A DNA stretch of 64,000 nucleotides, taken from Microbacterium lacus. GTDB taxonomy: Bacteria; Actinomycetota; Actinomycetes; Actinomycetales; Microbacteriaceae. Below the pieces are notes generated by a model. It made no database searches. It was not told the DNA's origin and saw only the letters and a program-made list of their open reading frames with translations. Location of the stretch: positions 2,976,001 through 3,040,000 of the forward strand of contig NZ_BAAAPK010000001.1 of assembly GCF_039531105.1 (NCBI RefSeq), in the 5' to 3' direction. How positions within the stretch are numbered: the first letter of the stretch is position 1; the number at the start of each line of letters is the position of its first letter. Below, piece by piece: positions 1-8,177 of the stretch. The translations under genes and the position numbers were made by a program.

Positions 1-427
1 CGGTCGAGTGACCGACCAGGACGAGACGGCGATCGGTGGACGACCCGTCGCCCGGGCGACCCATCGCGATCAGCGCGGCGGCGATGTCCTCGTCGTATGT
101 CGTCAGGTCGGCGATGTAGCCCGGAGTCTGCCCCGGGCGGATGCTGCGACCGTACTTGCGGAGATCGAGGGCGTAGAAGTCGGCTCCCCGATCGTTCCAG
201 TAGCGCGCAAGACTGCGCTGGAAGAAGTAGTCCGACCAGCCGTGGACGTACAGGACGTCGACGTCGTGCAGCGGCCTCCGGTCGCCGAGCAGGTTCGCGA
301 AGACCGAGTGGCGCGCGAGTGATCGCACGAGCGTCGCGACGACCGGTCCTTCCGAATCCTCGCCGAGGTCGAGGGTGAGCTGCTCGAACGGCTCGCCGAG
401 AACATCCGCGACCCAGTCATGCGCCAT
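1..427 (-). CDS. alpha/beta hydrolase, N-terminal part (runs off the window)
   Basis: The frame opens with ATG at 427 (MAHDWVADVL...) and stays open to the window edge, so about 142 N-terminal residues are seen. The order strand-helix, YVHGWSDYFFQ (HGW oxyanion-loop type), a DLRKYGRS turn and VLVGHST near the edge is that of an alpha/beta hydrolase, with the serine of GHS as the expected nucleophile. The acid and histidine lie outside the window. A TAGGCT box six bases before the ATG supports this start and a leaderless mRNA. Substrate unknown; a lysophospholipase-like esterase is one possibility. Confidence 0.8.
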   Translation of the reverse strand, partial: MAHDWVADVLGEPFEQLTLDLGEDSEGPVVATLVRSLARHSVFANLLGDRRPLHDVDVLYVHGWSDYFFQRSLARYWNDRGADFYALDLRKYGRSIRPGQTPGYIADLTTYDEDIAAALIAMGRPGDGSSTDRRLVLVGHST

Positions 428-433
428 CGCGCC

Positions 434-439
434 AGCCTA
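434..439 (-). promoter_or_regulatory. -10 box of the alpha/beta hydrolase
   Basis: TAGGCT on the minus strand ends six bases before the ATG at 427, the spacing expected for leaderless transcription. Confidence 0.55.
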
Positions 440-485
440 CCGGCGGCCCTCAGCACGGCATCCGTCCCGTCCCCGGCCGCGCGGG

Positions 486-1859
486 TCACTCTCCGCGCGA
501 GACCCGCACCATCTCGTCGCGCGGCACGACCTTGATGCGCGCACGCTCGTGCGGCGCACCGAGGGCGACCTCGTGCTCGTCGAGCCGGTGCCAGCCGTCG
601 AGGTCGGTCCAGCGCACGCCGCGCTCGGCGAGAAGTGCGGGGATCGCTTCCTCCGACGGATCCGCCGGCTGCCACCAGGATCCCTGGTCGTTGATGAGGT
701 GGCGCACCGTCTCCATCGCATCCGACTTCGTGTGCCCGATCAGGCCCACGGGCCCGCGCTTGATCCAGCCGGTCGCGTAGACGCCCGGCACGCGGTCGTT
801 CGAGTCCTTGCGCAACGCCTGGCCTTCGTGGTTCGGGATGACGCCGTGGCGCTTGTCGAACGGGATGCCGGGCAGCGGCGAACCGAAATAGCCGACGGCC
901 CGGTACAGGGCCTGGATCGGGACCTCACGGATCTCGCCGGTGCCGATCACCCCGCCCTCGCCGTCCGGCCGCGTGCGCTCCCAGCGGAACGCGGACACGC
1001 GGCCCTCGGCATCCGTGACGACCTCGAGCGGCTTCGCGTAGAAGTGCAGGTGCAGGCGACGGGATGCCGTCCCTCCGGCGTTGTTGACCGAATCGCGCTT
1101 GCGCCACGACTGCAGCACACGGTCGATCACCATGACCTGCTTGTTGCTCGCGATCGCGGCGCGCGACGCGTCGTCGTAGTCGAAGTCCTCGTCGTAGACG
1201 ACCATGTCGACATCACGCAGTTCGCCGAGCTCACGAAGCTCGAGCGGGGTGAACTTCACCTGCGCCGGACCGCGGCGCCCGAACACGTGCACATCGGTGA
1301 CCGGCGAGGCCTTGAGGCCCTCGTACACGTTCTCGGGGATCTCGGTGGGCAGCAGGTCCTCCGCGTGCTTGGCGAGCATGCGGGAGACATCCAGCGCGAC
1401 GTTGCCGTTGCCGATGACCGCGACGGATGCCGCCTCCAGAGGCCACTCGCGGGGCACGTCGGGGTGACCGTCGAACCAGCTGACGAAGTCCGCGGCCCCG
1501 TAGGACCCCGTCGCCTCGATGCCGGGGATGTCCAGCGAGGAGTCCTTGGTCGCGCCGGTCGCGAAGATCACGGCGTTGTAGTGGCGCTTGAGGTCTTCCA
1601 GCGTGATGTCCTCGCCGAATCGCACATTGCCGAACAGGCGGATGTCGCCGCGGTCGAGAACTTCGCGCAGCGCCGTGATGATCCCCTTGATGCGGGGGTG
1701 ATCGGGGGCGACGCCGTAGCGGACGAGGCCGTACGGAGCGGGGAGCTGCTCGAACAGGTCGATCGACACGTCGAACTTGCGTTCAGCCTTCAGCAGGATG
1801 TCGGCGGCATAGATGCCCGCCGGTCCTGCACCGACGATGGCCAGCCTGAGCTTGGTCAT
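486..1859 (-). CDS. fprA: ferredoxin--NADP+ reductase, FprA type
   Basis: A 457-residue adrenodoxin-reductase-like flavoprotein that moves electrons between NADPH and ferredoxin or similar carriers in the cytoplasm. The FAD-binding GAGPAG is at residues 10-15 and the family motif YGVAPDHP is near residue 68. A second Rossmann motif, GNGNVALD near residue 150, binds NADP. ATGWIKRGPVGLIGHTK near the C-terminus is the FAD/NADP closing motif of FprA proteins. Length matches mycobacterial FprA. The gene starts 11 bases after the polyprenyl synthase stop, with an AAAGGA ribosome site, so the two are probably cotranscribed. Confidence 0.93.
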   Translation of the reverse strand: MTKLRLAIVGAGPAGIYAADILLKAERKFDVSIDLFEQLPAPYGLVRYGVAPDHPRIKGIITALREVLDRGDIRLFGNVRFGEDITLEDLKRHYNAVIFATGATKDSSLDIPGIEATGSYGAADFVSWFDGHPDVPREWPLEAASVAVIGNGNVALDVSRMLAKHAEDLLPTEIPENVYEGLKASPVTDVHVFGRRGPAQVKFTPLELRELGELRDVDMVVYDEDFDYDDASRAAIASNKQVMVIDRVLQSWRKRDSVNNAGGTASRRLHLHFYAKPLEVVTDAEGRVSAFRWERTRPDGEGGVIGTGEIREVPIQALYRAVGYFGSPLPGIPFDKRHGVIPNHEGQALRKDSNDRVPGVYATGWIKRGPVGLIGHTKSDAMETVRHLINDQGSWWQPADPSEEAIPALLAERGVRWTDLDGWHRLDEHEVALGAPHERARIKVVPRDEMVRVSRGE

Positions 1860-1870
1860 GTGGTGTCCTT

Positions 1871-2926
1871 TCAGGAGGAGCGGTCTGCGACGGCCTGGGC
1901 GAAGCGTGTGAGCGCCTCGCGGACGGCCCCGTCCGGCAGGGGCGCGAGCGCCGCGATCGCCTCGTTCGACCAGGCGTGGGCGAGGTCGAGGGTCGCCTGC
2001 GTGGCGTCGTGCCGGCGGAGATCGGCCAGTTCGTCGTCGAGGATCGCGGGGTCCTCCCCCGCGGAAATGCGCTCGACGCCCTCGTCGATGCGCTCGCGGA
2101 GGGCGATGGAATCGGCATCCGTCCGCTGTCCGAGCACGAGGTACGGCATCGTCGGAACGCCCGCCCGCAGATCCGTGCCGGGCACCTTGCCGGTCTCGTC
2201 GGGATCGGCGGAGAGGTCGATCACGTCGTCCAGCAGCTGGAACGCGACACCCACCTTCTCGCCGAAGAGCACGAGCGGCTGCTCGAATTCCTCGGGGGCG
2301 TTCGAGAAGATGACGCCGGACTGGGCCGCCGCGGCGATGAGCGACCCGGTCTTGTCCGAGAGCACCTTGAGGTAGAACGCGGCGCGGTCCTCACCTTCCT
2401 GCGGGCCCACCGTCTCGTGCATCTGGCCCAGCACGAGGCGCTCGAACGTGTCGGCCTGCAGCCGGATCGCCCGGTCGCCCTGGCGCGCCATGATCTGGCT
2501 CGCGCGTGAGAACAGCAGGTCTCCGGTCAGGATCGCGACGCTGTTGCCCCATACGGCGTGGGCACTGGGAACACCGCGGCGCTTGTCCGCGGCATCCATC
2601 ACGTCGTCGTGATACAGCGTTCCGAGGTGGGTCATCTCCAGCGCCGTCGCGCCGAGGACGACGTTCTCGTTCGCCCCGTCGCCGAGCTGCGCGGTGATGA
2701 GGGCGAGCATCGGCCGGACGCGCTTGCCGCCCGCCTCGTAGAGGTAGCGACTCGCCGCGTCGGCGATCTGGTCGGTCATGCGCAGCTCTTCCGCGAGCAC
2801 GCGGTCGACCTCGATCAGGCCCGCATCGACGGCCTTGCGGAGCTTGCGGGAGCGGGGACCGGCGAATGTGCGGTCGGTGAGGCCCAGCTTGCCCGCTACG
2901 CGCGAGCCCTGCGCTGAGGGAGTCAC
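1871..2926 (-). CDS. polyprenyl diphosphate synthase (menaquinone side chain)
   Basis: A 351-residue trans-prenyltransferase of the heptaprenyl/octaprenyl synthase family, expected to make the long isoprenoid tail used by MenA. The first aspartate-rich motif DDVMD is at residues 107-111, followed by RRG. The second, DDVID, is at 233-237, and GGKRVRP near 67-72 is the usual substrate-binding motif. Overlap with menG by four bases (2923-2926) and the neighbouring men genes support the menaquinone role. The GTG start has its own TAGGCT box six bases upstream. Chain length cannot be read from sequence alone. Confidence 0.92.
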   Translation of the reverse strand: MTPSAQGSRVAGKLGLTDRTFAGPRSRKLRKAVDAGLIEVDRVLAEELRMTDQIADAASRYLYEAGGKRVRPMLALITAQLGDGANENVVLGATALEMTHLGTLYHDDVMDAADKRRGVPSAHAVWGNSVAILTGDLLFSRASQIMARQGDRAIRLQADTFERLVLGQMHETVGPQEGEDRAAFYLKVLSDKTGSLIAAAAQSGVIFSNAPEEFEQPLVLFGEKVGVAFQLLDDVIDLSADPDETGKVPGTDLRAGVPTMPYLVLGQRTDADSIALRERIDEGVERISAGEDPAILDDELADLRRHDATQATLDLAHAWSNEAIAALAPLPDGAVREALTRFAQAVADRSS

Positions 2927-3678
2927 CCGCCCAGCCTATCGGGGGCCTTGGTGGCCCGGTGCAACGCGACGATCCCCATCGAGAGGTTGCGGTGCGCCAC
3001 ACCGATCCAGCCGACCTCGCGGATCCAGGTCGCGAGGGTGCGCTGGTCGGGCCAGTCGCGGATCGACTCGTTCAGATAGTCGTACGCGTCGGCGTTCGAG
3101 CTGACCGCTTTCGCGACGACGGGCAGGACGCGGTCGTTGTAGAAGCGGTACAGCCCCTCGAACGACCGCGACGGCGGGTGCGAGAACTCGCACACCACGA
3201 GCCGGCCGCCGGGCTTGGTGACCCGCAGCATCTCGGCGAGCGCCTTCTTCGGCTCGTTCACGTTGCGCAGCCCGAACGAGATCGTCACGGCGTCGAACTC
3301 GTCATCACCGAACGGCAGGGCGGTCGCGTCGGCTTCGACGAACGACAGATTGCGGATGCCGCCGCCCGCGGACCCCGCACCGTAGCGACGTCGGCCCTCC
3401 GCGATCATGCCCGGCGAGAAGTCGGCCGCGACGACCTCGGCGCCGCTGCGCGCGAGCGCGACAGAGCTCGCACCCGTCCCCGCTGCGAGGTCGAGGATCC
3501 GCTGGCCGGGCTTCGGAGCGACCGCACGCAGAGTCGCAGCCCGCCAGAAGCGGTCGTTGCCCATGCTCAGCACGGTGTTCGTGCGGTCGTAGTTCTTGGC
3601 GACCTGGTCGAACATGCCGCTCACGCGCGCAGGGTCCTTCTGCAGGTCGGCGCGGGTGTGCGGAGGTTCGGGGATCAC
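2923..3678 (-). CDS. menG: demethylmenaquinone methyltransferase
   Basis: A 251-residue class I SAM-dependent methyltransferase of the UbiE/MenG family that performs the last step of menaquinone synthesis. [19 protein letters not shown] near residues 22-40 is the UbiE N-terminal signature. [12 protein letters not shown] is SAM motif [25 protein letters not shown] is the second UbiE signature and continues into LVVCEFSHP. It overlaps the DUF402 gene by four bases and the polyprenyl synthase by four. A TAGACT box six bases before its GTG suggests its own promoter as well. Confidence 0.95.
   Translation of the reverse strand: MIPEPPHTRADLQKDPARVSGMFDQVAKNYDRTNTVLSMGNDRFWRAATLRAVAPKPGQRILDLAAGTGASSVALARSGAEVVAADFSPGMIAEGRRRYGAGSAGGGIRNLSFVEADATALPFGDDEFDAVTISFGLRNVNEPKKALAEMLRVTKPGGRLVVCEFSHPPSRSFEGLYRFYNDRVLPVVAKAVSSNADAYDYLNESIRDWPDQRTLATWIREVGWIGVAHRNLSMGIVALHRATKAPDRLGG
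2933..2938 (-). promoter_or_regulatory. -10 box of the polyprenyl synthase, inside the menG 3' end
   Basis: TAGGCT lies six bases before the GTG at 2926. It sits within the last codons of menG, so the downstream gene can be transcribed alone. Confidence 0.5.
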
Positions 3679-4253
3679 TCCCCAAGTCTACGGTCGGGCA
3701 GATCCAGAGCGGCCAGGCGCCGGAGCCATCCGTCGGCGGTCGCGTCGTCGAACGGCGGGGTGCCCGCCCGCACCTGTTGCTCCAGATCGATCGCGACGTC
3801 CTCGAGCTCGGTGACGATGTGCAGCGGGTAGCCGTAGGCGACGCGATGCTCGTCCCACTCGTCACGGTCATCGATCCAGATGCCGCGCCCATCGACGGCG
3901 CTGACGACGTCGAGATCCATGTCGATGCCGTAGGGACCGCGCTGTCCGTCGCGCTCCTCCCACCGCACGTCCCACCCGAGGTCGATGTAGATGCGGTACG
4001 TCGCCGGCGGCGCGACATTGACCGTGAGCGCGTACTGCCCGCTCGGCGGGATGAGCGTGACGTTGTCGCCGTCCACCTGGTAGTCGCGCTCCGGCCGGTG
4101 GCTGCGCCACCCCGCTCGCTGACCGACCCAGTCGCCCCAGCGGTCGCTGCCGAGGTAGACGCATTCGTGCACCCAGTGCGCGCTGCCGTCCCATTTGCGC
4201 CACCGGAAGAGCACGGGTGTGCCCGGGGCAGGACGGTCGGGTTCAGTGCTCAT
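3675..4253 (-). CDS. DUF402 family protein
   Basis: A 192-residue protein with the FomD-like/DUF402 layout: beta-rich N-terminal half, then [15 protein letters not shown], and an acidic metal-binding pattern with DMDLDVV near residues 115-121 and an aspartate-rich stretch around [10 protein letters not shown]. Related proteins hydrolyse nucleotide-linked phosphates, but no substrate is known here. I start at the ATG at 4253; GTG at 4256 is equally possible, and the TAAGCT box at 4262-4267 fits either. It overlaps menG by four bases and is divergent from menF. Confidence 0.8.
   Translation of the reverse strand: MSTEPDRPAPGTPVLFRWRKWDGSAHWVHECVYLGSDRWGDWVGQRAGWRSHRPERDYQVDGDNVTLIPPSGQYALTVNVAPPATYRIYIDLGWDVRWEERDGQRGPYGIDMDLDVVSAVDGRGIWIDDRDEWDEHRVAYGYPLHIVTELEDVAIDLEQQVRAGTPPFDDATADGWLRRLAALDLPDRRLGE
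3685..3690 (-). promoter_or_regulatory. -10 box of menG, inside the DUF402 gene
   Basis: TAGACT six bases before the GTG at 3678; it lies in the last codons of the upstream gene. Confidence 0.5.
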
Positions 4254-4261
4254 CACGGTTC

Positions 4262-4267
4262 AGCTTA
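4262..4267 (-). promoter_or_regulatory. -10 box of the DUF402 gene
   Basis: TAAGCT, five bases before GTG 4256 and eight before ATG 4253, on the minus strand of the 97-bp divergent gap with menF. Confidence 0.4.
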
Positions 4268-4338
4268 TGACCGGCTCCGGACGCCGTGGTGGTCCGCGGC
4301 CGAACGCGGGGGCACACCCCGGACCGCCCCGCCGACCC

Positions 4339-4344
4339 TAGGCT
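4339..4344 (+). promoter_or_regulatory. -10 box of menF
   Basis: TAGGCT six bases before the GTG at 4351, on the plus side of the divergent gap. Confidence 0.55.
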
Positions 4345-4350
4345 GGAGCG

Positions 4351-5619
4351 GTGACCGACCCGCGCCTCCCGCCCGCACCGCGGCTTCGGGTGGTGACCCG
4401 GGAGATCGACCCGCTCGAGGACGTGCTCTCCTACACCTCCCCCTCGCACCCGACCTACTGGAACCGTCGCGGCGACGTCATGGCCGCACTCGGCGAGACG
4501 ACGAGCTTCATCGGCGCGGGTGGCCCCGCCGAGGCCGGCTTCGCGGACTGGTGGCGTGCTGTCGCGGCGGATGCCGAAATCGATGACCCGATCGGGCTCC
4601 CCGGCACCGGACTCATCGCCTTCGGCTCGTTCGCCTTCGATCCGCAGTCCTCGGCCCGCAGCATCCTGAGCGTGCCGTGGCTCGTGGTGGGTCGCCGCGG
4701 CGGGCGGTCCTGGGTGACCCGCATCACGCACGTCGGCGACGACCTCAGCGACATCTCCCCCGCGCGCACCGAGTACGGTCCACACTGGTCGGCGACGCTC
4801 GGCCCCGGCGCGCTCGACCCGAGCGGATACCAGGATGCCGTCCGCGGCGGCCTCGCCGCGATCGCGTCCGGCGAAGTCAGCAAGGTCGTCCTCGCCCGCG
4901 ACCTCGCAGGGTCGCTCCCGGCGGGGTCCGACCTGCGGCGTCTGGCGCGCGCGCTGGCCACCGGGTATCCCGACTGCTGGACGTTCGCGGTCGACGGACT
5001 CATCGGCGCGAGCCCTGAGACGCTCGTCACGGTCTCGGGGGGAACAGTGACCGCGCGCGTCCTGGCCGGAACGACCGCCCGGGGCGCGGATGCGGATGCC
5101 GACACCGAGGCCTCGCTCGCTCTCGCCACGAGCGCGAAGGACCAGGACGAACACCTGTACGCCGTGCAGAGCGTGCTTTCGGCGCTGCGTCCGCACACGA
5201 GCGCGCTCGCGGCGAGCGAGCAGCCGTTCCTCCTCAAGCTTCCGAACGTGTTCCACCTCGCCACCGACGTGGAAGGCGACCTGAGCGGAGGCGCGTCAGC
5301 CCTGGATCTCGTGGCGGCACTGCACCCGACGGCCGCGGTCGCGGGCACGCCGACGGATTCCGCCATCGCGGTGATCCGCCGGCTCGAGCCGTTCGACCGG
5401 GGTCGTTATGCCGGCCCGGTGGGGTGGGTCGGCGCGAACGGCGACGGCGAGTGGGCGATCGCCCTGCGCTGCGCGCAGTTCGACCTCGAGGGGTCGTCGG
5501 GCGACGGCATCCCACTGCGCGCCCACGCCGGCGCCGGCATCGTCGCCGGGAGCGACCCCGAGGCCGAGATGCTCGAGACCCGCGTGAAGTTCCGCCCGAT
5601 CGTGGACGCCCTCGCATGA
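4351..5619 (+). CDS. menF: isochorismate synthase
   Basis: A 422-residue chorismate-utilising enzyme that converts chorismate to isochorismate, the entry step of menaquinone synthesis. The C-terminal half carries the family core: SKVVLARDLAGSL near residue 177, ASPETLVTVSGG near residue 225, AGTTARG, then KDQDEHLYAV, and HPTAAVAGTPT near residue 325. The GPVGWVGANGDGEWAIALR block closes the active site. Length fits MenF/EntC. The menD, menA, menE, menB and menC genes nearby make a menaquinone role more likely than siderophore synthesis. Its stop overlaps the next ATG. Confidence 0.93.
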   Translation: MTDPRLPPAPRLRVVTREIDPLEDVLSYTSPSHPTYWNRRGDVMAALGETTSFIGAGGPAEAGFADWWRAVAADAEIDDPIGLPGTGLIAFGSFAFDPQSSARSILSVPWLVVGRRGGRSWVTRITHVGDDLSDISPARTEYGPHWSATLGPGALDPSGYQDAVRGGLAAIASGEVSKVVLARDLAGSLPAGSDLRRLARALATGYPDCWTFAVDGLIGASPETLVTVSGGTVTARVLAGTTARGADADADTEASLALATSAKDQDEHLYAVQSVLSALRPHTSALAASEQPFLLKLPNVFHLATDVEGDLSGGASALDLVAALHPTAAVAGTPTDSAIAVIRRLEPFDRGRYAGPVGWVGANGDGEWAIALRCAQFDLEGSSGDGIPLRAHAGAGIVAGSDPEAEMLETRVKFRPIVDALA

Positions 5620-6860
5620 GCGGAGCCGTGCCGTCCCTGCCGACCCGCGGTGATGCGGTGCTCGCGAACCTGCGCTTGATCGACGGCATCACGCCCGACG
5701 AGCAGGAGGGCCTCGCGATCGTGGTCCGCGACGGCCGCATCGCCGAGATCGTGCCGCAGGCGGACGCCGGTCCCGACGCGACCGACCTCGGCGGCGCGTA
5801 CGTCATGCCGGGTCTGATCAACATGCACACGCACTTCTCGCTCTCGCTTCCCGGGCCGGGCGGCGACGCGGTCAGCGCGCTGGAGCCGCACGAGCTCGCC
5901 CTTCACATGGCCGACGGCGCTCGCCGGACTCTGCTGTCGGGTGTGACCACCGTGCGGTGCGTGGCCGAGAAGGGCGGAGCGGACTTCGCGCTCCGCCGTG
6001 CGATCGAGGCGGGACATGTGCCGGGGCCGCGGATCTTCACCGCCGGCCGGGCGCTCTGCTGCACGGGCGGGCACGGCCACGACGCCGACGACACCGTGGA
6101 GTGCGACGGCGCGGACGCGTTCGCGCGCGGCGTGCGCAGTCAGGTCAAAGCCGGCGCCGACCTCATCAAGCTCATGATCTCGGGCGGCATCGCCGGCGAG
6201 CACGAGCAGATCACCACTCCCCAGCTCACACGGGACGAGATGGCCGCGGCGATCTCCACCGCACACGCGTGGGGACGCAAGGTCACCGCGCACGCCGGTC
6301 CCGCCGCGATCATCGCGGAGGCGATCGAGCTGGGCCTGGACTGCGTCGAGCACGGCTACGAGCTGACGCCCGAGGTCGCGGCGGTGATGGCCGCGCGCGG
6401 TGTGGCCCTCGTTCCGACGCTCGTCGTGACGCGCGCGGGCGCGTTCTTCGACGACCTCGGCGTGCCGCCGTGGATGCAGGAGCGCTCGCTCGGCGCGGGA
6501 CCTCGTCACCTCGCGTCCTACCGGTACGCACTCGAGGCCGGCGTCGACGTCCTGCTCGGCAGCGACATGCCGCCGTTCTGGGATTTCGAGGGCACGAGCG
6601 CCGTGGTGCGCGAACTCGAGCACATGCAGGCCGGCGGGCTGGCGGCATCCGGCGTCGTGCACGCGGCCACCGCCGCGCCTGCCCGATGGCTCGACGCGGA
6701 CGACCGGGTCGGCGTCCTCGCCCCGGGCCGCTTCGCCGACCTGATCGCGATGCCCGCCGATCCCTCCGCCGACATCGCGGCGCTGCGCGGGATCGACCTC
6801 GTGATGAAGGGTGGGGTCGTCGTCCGCGACGACGCCGGCCGGACAGGGGCACGGAGATGA
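5616..6860 (+). CDS. metal-dependent amidohydrolase
   Basis: A 414-residue amidohydrolase-superfamily enzyme, imidazolonepropionase/Xaa-Pro dipeptidase-like branch. HTHFSL near residue 72 is the metal-binding HxH. GADLIKLMISGG near residue 185 supplies the lysine that is usually carboxylated. TAHAGP and CVEHGYEL hold the other histidines, and LGSDMPP holds the catalytic aspartate. It starts at an ATG that overlaps the menF stop (ATGA), and its own stop overlaps the next start, so it is translationally coupled on both sides. Substrate unknown; the next two genes suggest a small catabolic or detoxifying pathway. Confidence 0.88.
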   Translation: MSGAVPSLPTRGDAVLANLRLIDGITPDEQEGLAIVVRDGRIAEIVPQADAGPDATDLGGAYVMPGLINMHTHFSLSLPGPGGDAVSALEPHELALHMADGARRTLLSGVTTVRCVAEKGGADFALRRAIEAGHVPGPRIFTAGRALCCTGGHGHDADDTVECDGADAFARGVRSQVKAGADLIKLMISGGIAGEHEQITTPQLTRDEMAAAISTAHAWGRKVTAHAGPAAIIAEAIELGLDCVEHGYELTPEVAAVMAARGVALVPTLVVTRAGAFFDDLGVPPWMQERSLGAGPRHLASYRYALEAGVDVLLGSDMPPFWDFEGTSAVVRELEHMQAGGLAASGVVHAATAAPARWLDADDRVGVLAPGRFADLIAMPADPSADIAALRGIDLVMKGGVVVRDDAGRTGARR

Positions 6861-7177
6861 CCGACGACCGGACCGAGCTGTACGACCTGAGCGTGATCGT
6901 CGAGCGCATCGAGGGGCGTTCGGTGTGCGGCATGAAGGTCGGCGACCACATCGACCTCGTCGAGAGCAGCCGCCTGTGTCTTCCGGACGGCGGGCACTTC
7001 TGCCTGTACGCGCTGCAGGCCGTCCTCCCCCTTCTTCCCGCGAAGCAGCGGAAGCTGCCCCCGGGCGACTGGCTCGAGCGCGACGACCTGGTCGCCTGCC
7101 CCGATCCAGAAGAGCGTCTGATCATGCGGATTGTGCGGACCGGCATCCGCTCGATCGCCACGGACGACCTCACGTGA
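6857..7177 (+). CDS. TIGR04076 family protein
   Basis: A 106-residue protein resembling the TIGR04076 family: an N-terminal beta-strand segment (YDLSVIVERI), CGMKVGDHIDL, then two close cysteines in CLPDGGHFCLYALQAVLPLLPA. No catalytic function is established for the family. It overlaps its neighbours by four bases on each side (ATGA at 6857, GTGA at 7174), so it is made together with the amidohydrolase and the LLM oxidoreductase. The cysteines could bind a metal; this is an inference. Confidence 0.75.
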   Translation: MTDDRTELYDLSVIVERIEGRSVCGMKVGDHIDLVESSRLCLPDGGHFCLYALQAVLPLLPAKQRKLPPGDWLERDDLVACPDPEERLIMRIVRTGIRSIATDDLT

Positions 7178-8175
7178 GCCGCGTCGAGGTCTCGCTCGGC
7201 CTGCAGACCGACAAGGTGCCCGGCTCGTACGCGCAGCTCGCCCGGCTCGCCGAGGACGTCGGCTTCGACGGCGTGAGCGTGTTCTCCGACCTGCTCTACC
7301 AGCCGCCGATCGGGGCGCTCCTGGAGATGGCGAGGGCGACCTCGCGGGTGCGGCTGGGGTGCGCGTGCTGGAACCCGTACACGCTGCATCCGTACGAGAT
7401 CGCGGGTCAGTTCGCCGCGGTGGATGCCGCGTCCGCCGGCCGCGCCTACCTCGGACTCGCGCGGGGGTCGTGGCTGTCGTCGATCGGGTTGGACGATCCG
7501 AAGCCGATCGCGCACCTGCGCGACGCGGTCGGCGTGATCCAGGCGCTGCTCTCGGGCGAGGGCGCGGGGTACGAGGGCGAGGTGTTCCGCGTCGAGCAGG
7601 GTGTGCGGCTGCGGTACCCGGTGGCGCGGTCGCGCGCGCCGATCCTGATCGGATCGTGGGGCCCGCTCGGCATGTCCCTCGCCGGCGAGGTCGCCGACGA
7701 GATCAAGATCGGCGGCAGCGCGAACCCGGCCATGGTCGCGGTCGTGCGCTCGCGGCTGGCACGCGGCCTGGCGCGCGCCGGCCGGCGGTCGGATGCCGTC
7801 GGCGTCGTGCTCGGCGCGGTGACCGTCGTCGATCGCGACGGGGATGCCGCGCGAGCGCTCGCCCGGCGCGAAGTGGCGATGTACCTGGATGTGATCGCCG
7901 CGCTCGATCCGACCGTGGAACTGCCCGAGGATCTGCTGCCGGCGATCCGCGCCCGACTCGCCGACGGCGATGACGCGGGAGCGGGCCGATTGATCCCGCG
8001 GGACGTGCTCGACCTGTTCTGCTTCGCGGGCACTCCGGCCGACATCGCCGCGCAGTGCCGGCTGCTGATCGATGCCGGCGTCGACCGCATCGAGTTCGGC
8101 ACGCCGCACGGCGCGGACTCCGCCGAGGGCATCGCGCTGCTCGGCCGCGAGGTGCTCCCGCAGTTGCGCGACTGA
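7174..8175 (+). CDS. LLM class flavin-dependent oxidoreductase (methylene-H4MPT reductase-like)
   Basis: A 333-residue luciferase-like TIM-barrel protein. The N-terminus VEVSLGLQTDKVPGSYAQLARLAEDVGFDGVSVFSD is typical of the F420-dependent methylenetetrahydromethanopterin reductase-like branch. GRAYLGLARGSW and PILIGSWGPLGMSLAGEVADEIKIGG are the usual cofactor-loop segments. Start taken at GTG 7174, which overlaps the TIGR04076 stop. The cofactor may be F420 or FMN and the substrate is unknown. It ends two bases before the convergent DUF885 gene. Confidence 0.87.
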   Translation: MSRVEVSLGLQTDKVPGSYAQLARLAEDVGFDGVSVFSDLLYQPPIGALLEMARATSRVRLGCACWNPYTLHPYEIAGQFAAVDAASAGRAYLGLARGSWLSSIGLDDPKPIAHLRDAVGVIQALLSGEGAGYEGEVFRVEQGVRLRYPVARSRAPILIGSWGPLGMSLAGEVADEIKIGGSANPAMVAVVRSRLARGLARAGRRSDAVGVVLGAVTVVDRDGDAARALARREVAMYLDVIAALDPTVELPEDLLPAIRARLADGDDAGAGRLIPRDVLDLFCFAGTPADIAAQCRLLIDAGVDRIEFGTPHGADSAEGIALLGREVLPQLRD

Positions 8176-8177
8176 GC

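Noticed and set aside
375..2375. 666-residue open frame on the plus strand
   Set aside because: It is the antisense of fprA and the prenyl synthase, with no recognisable domain; high GC leaves long empty frames.
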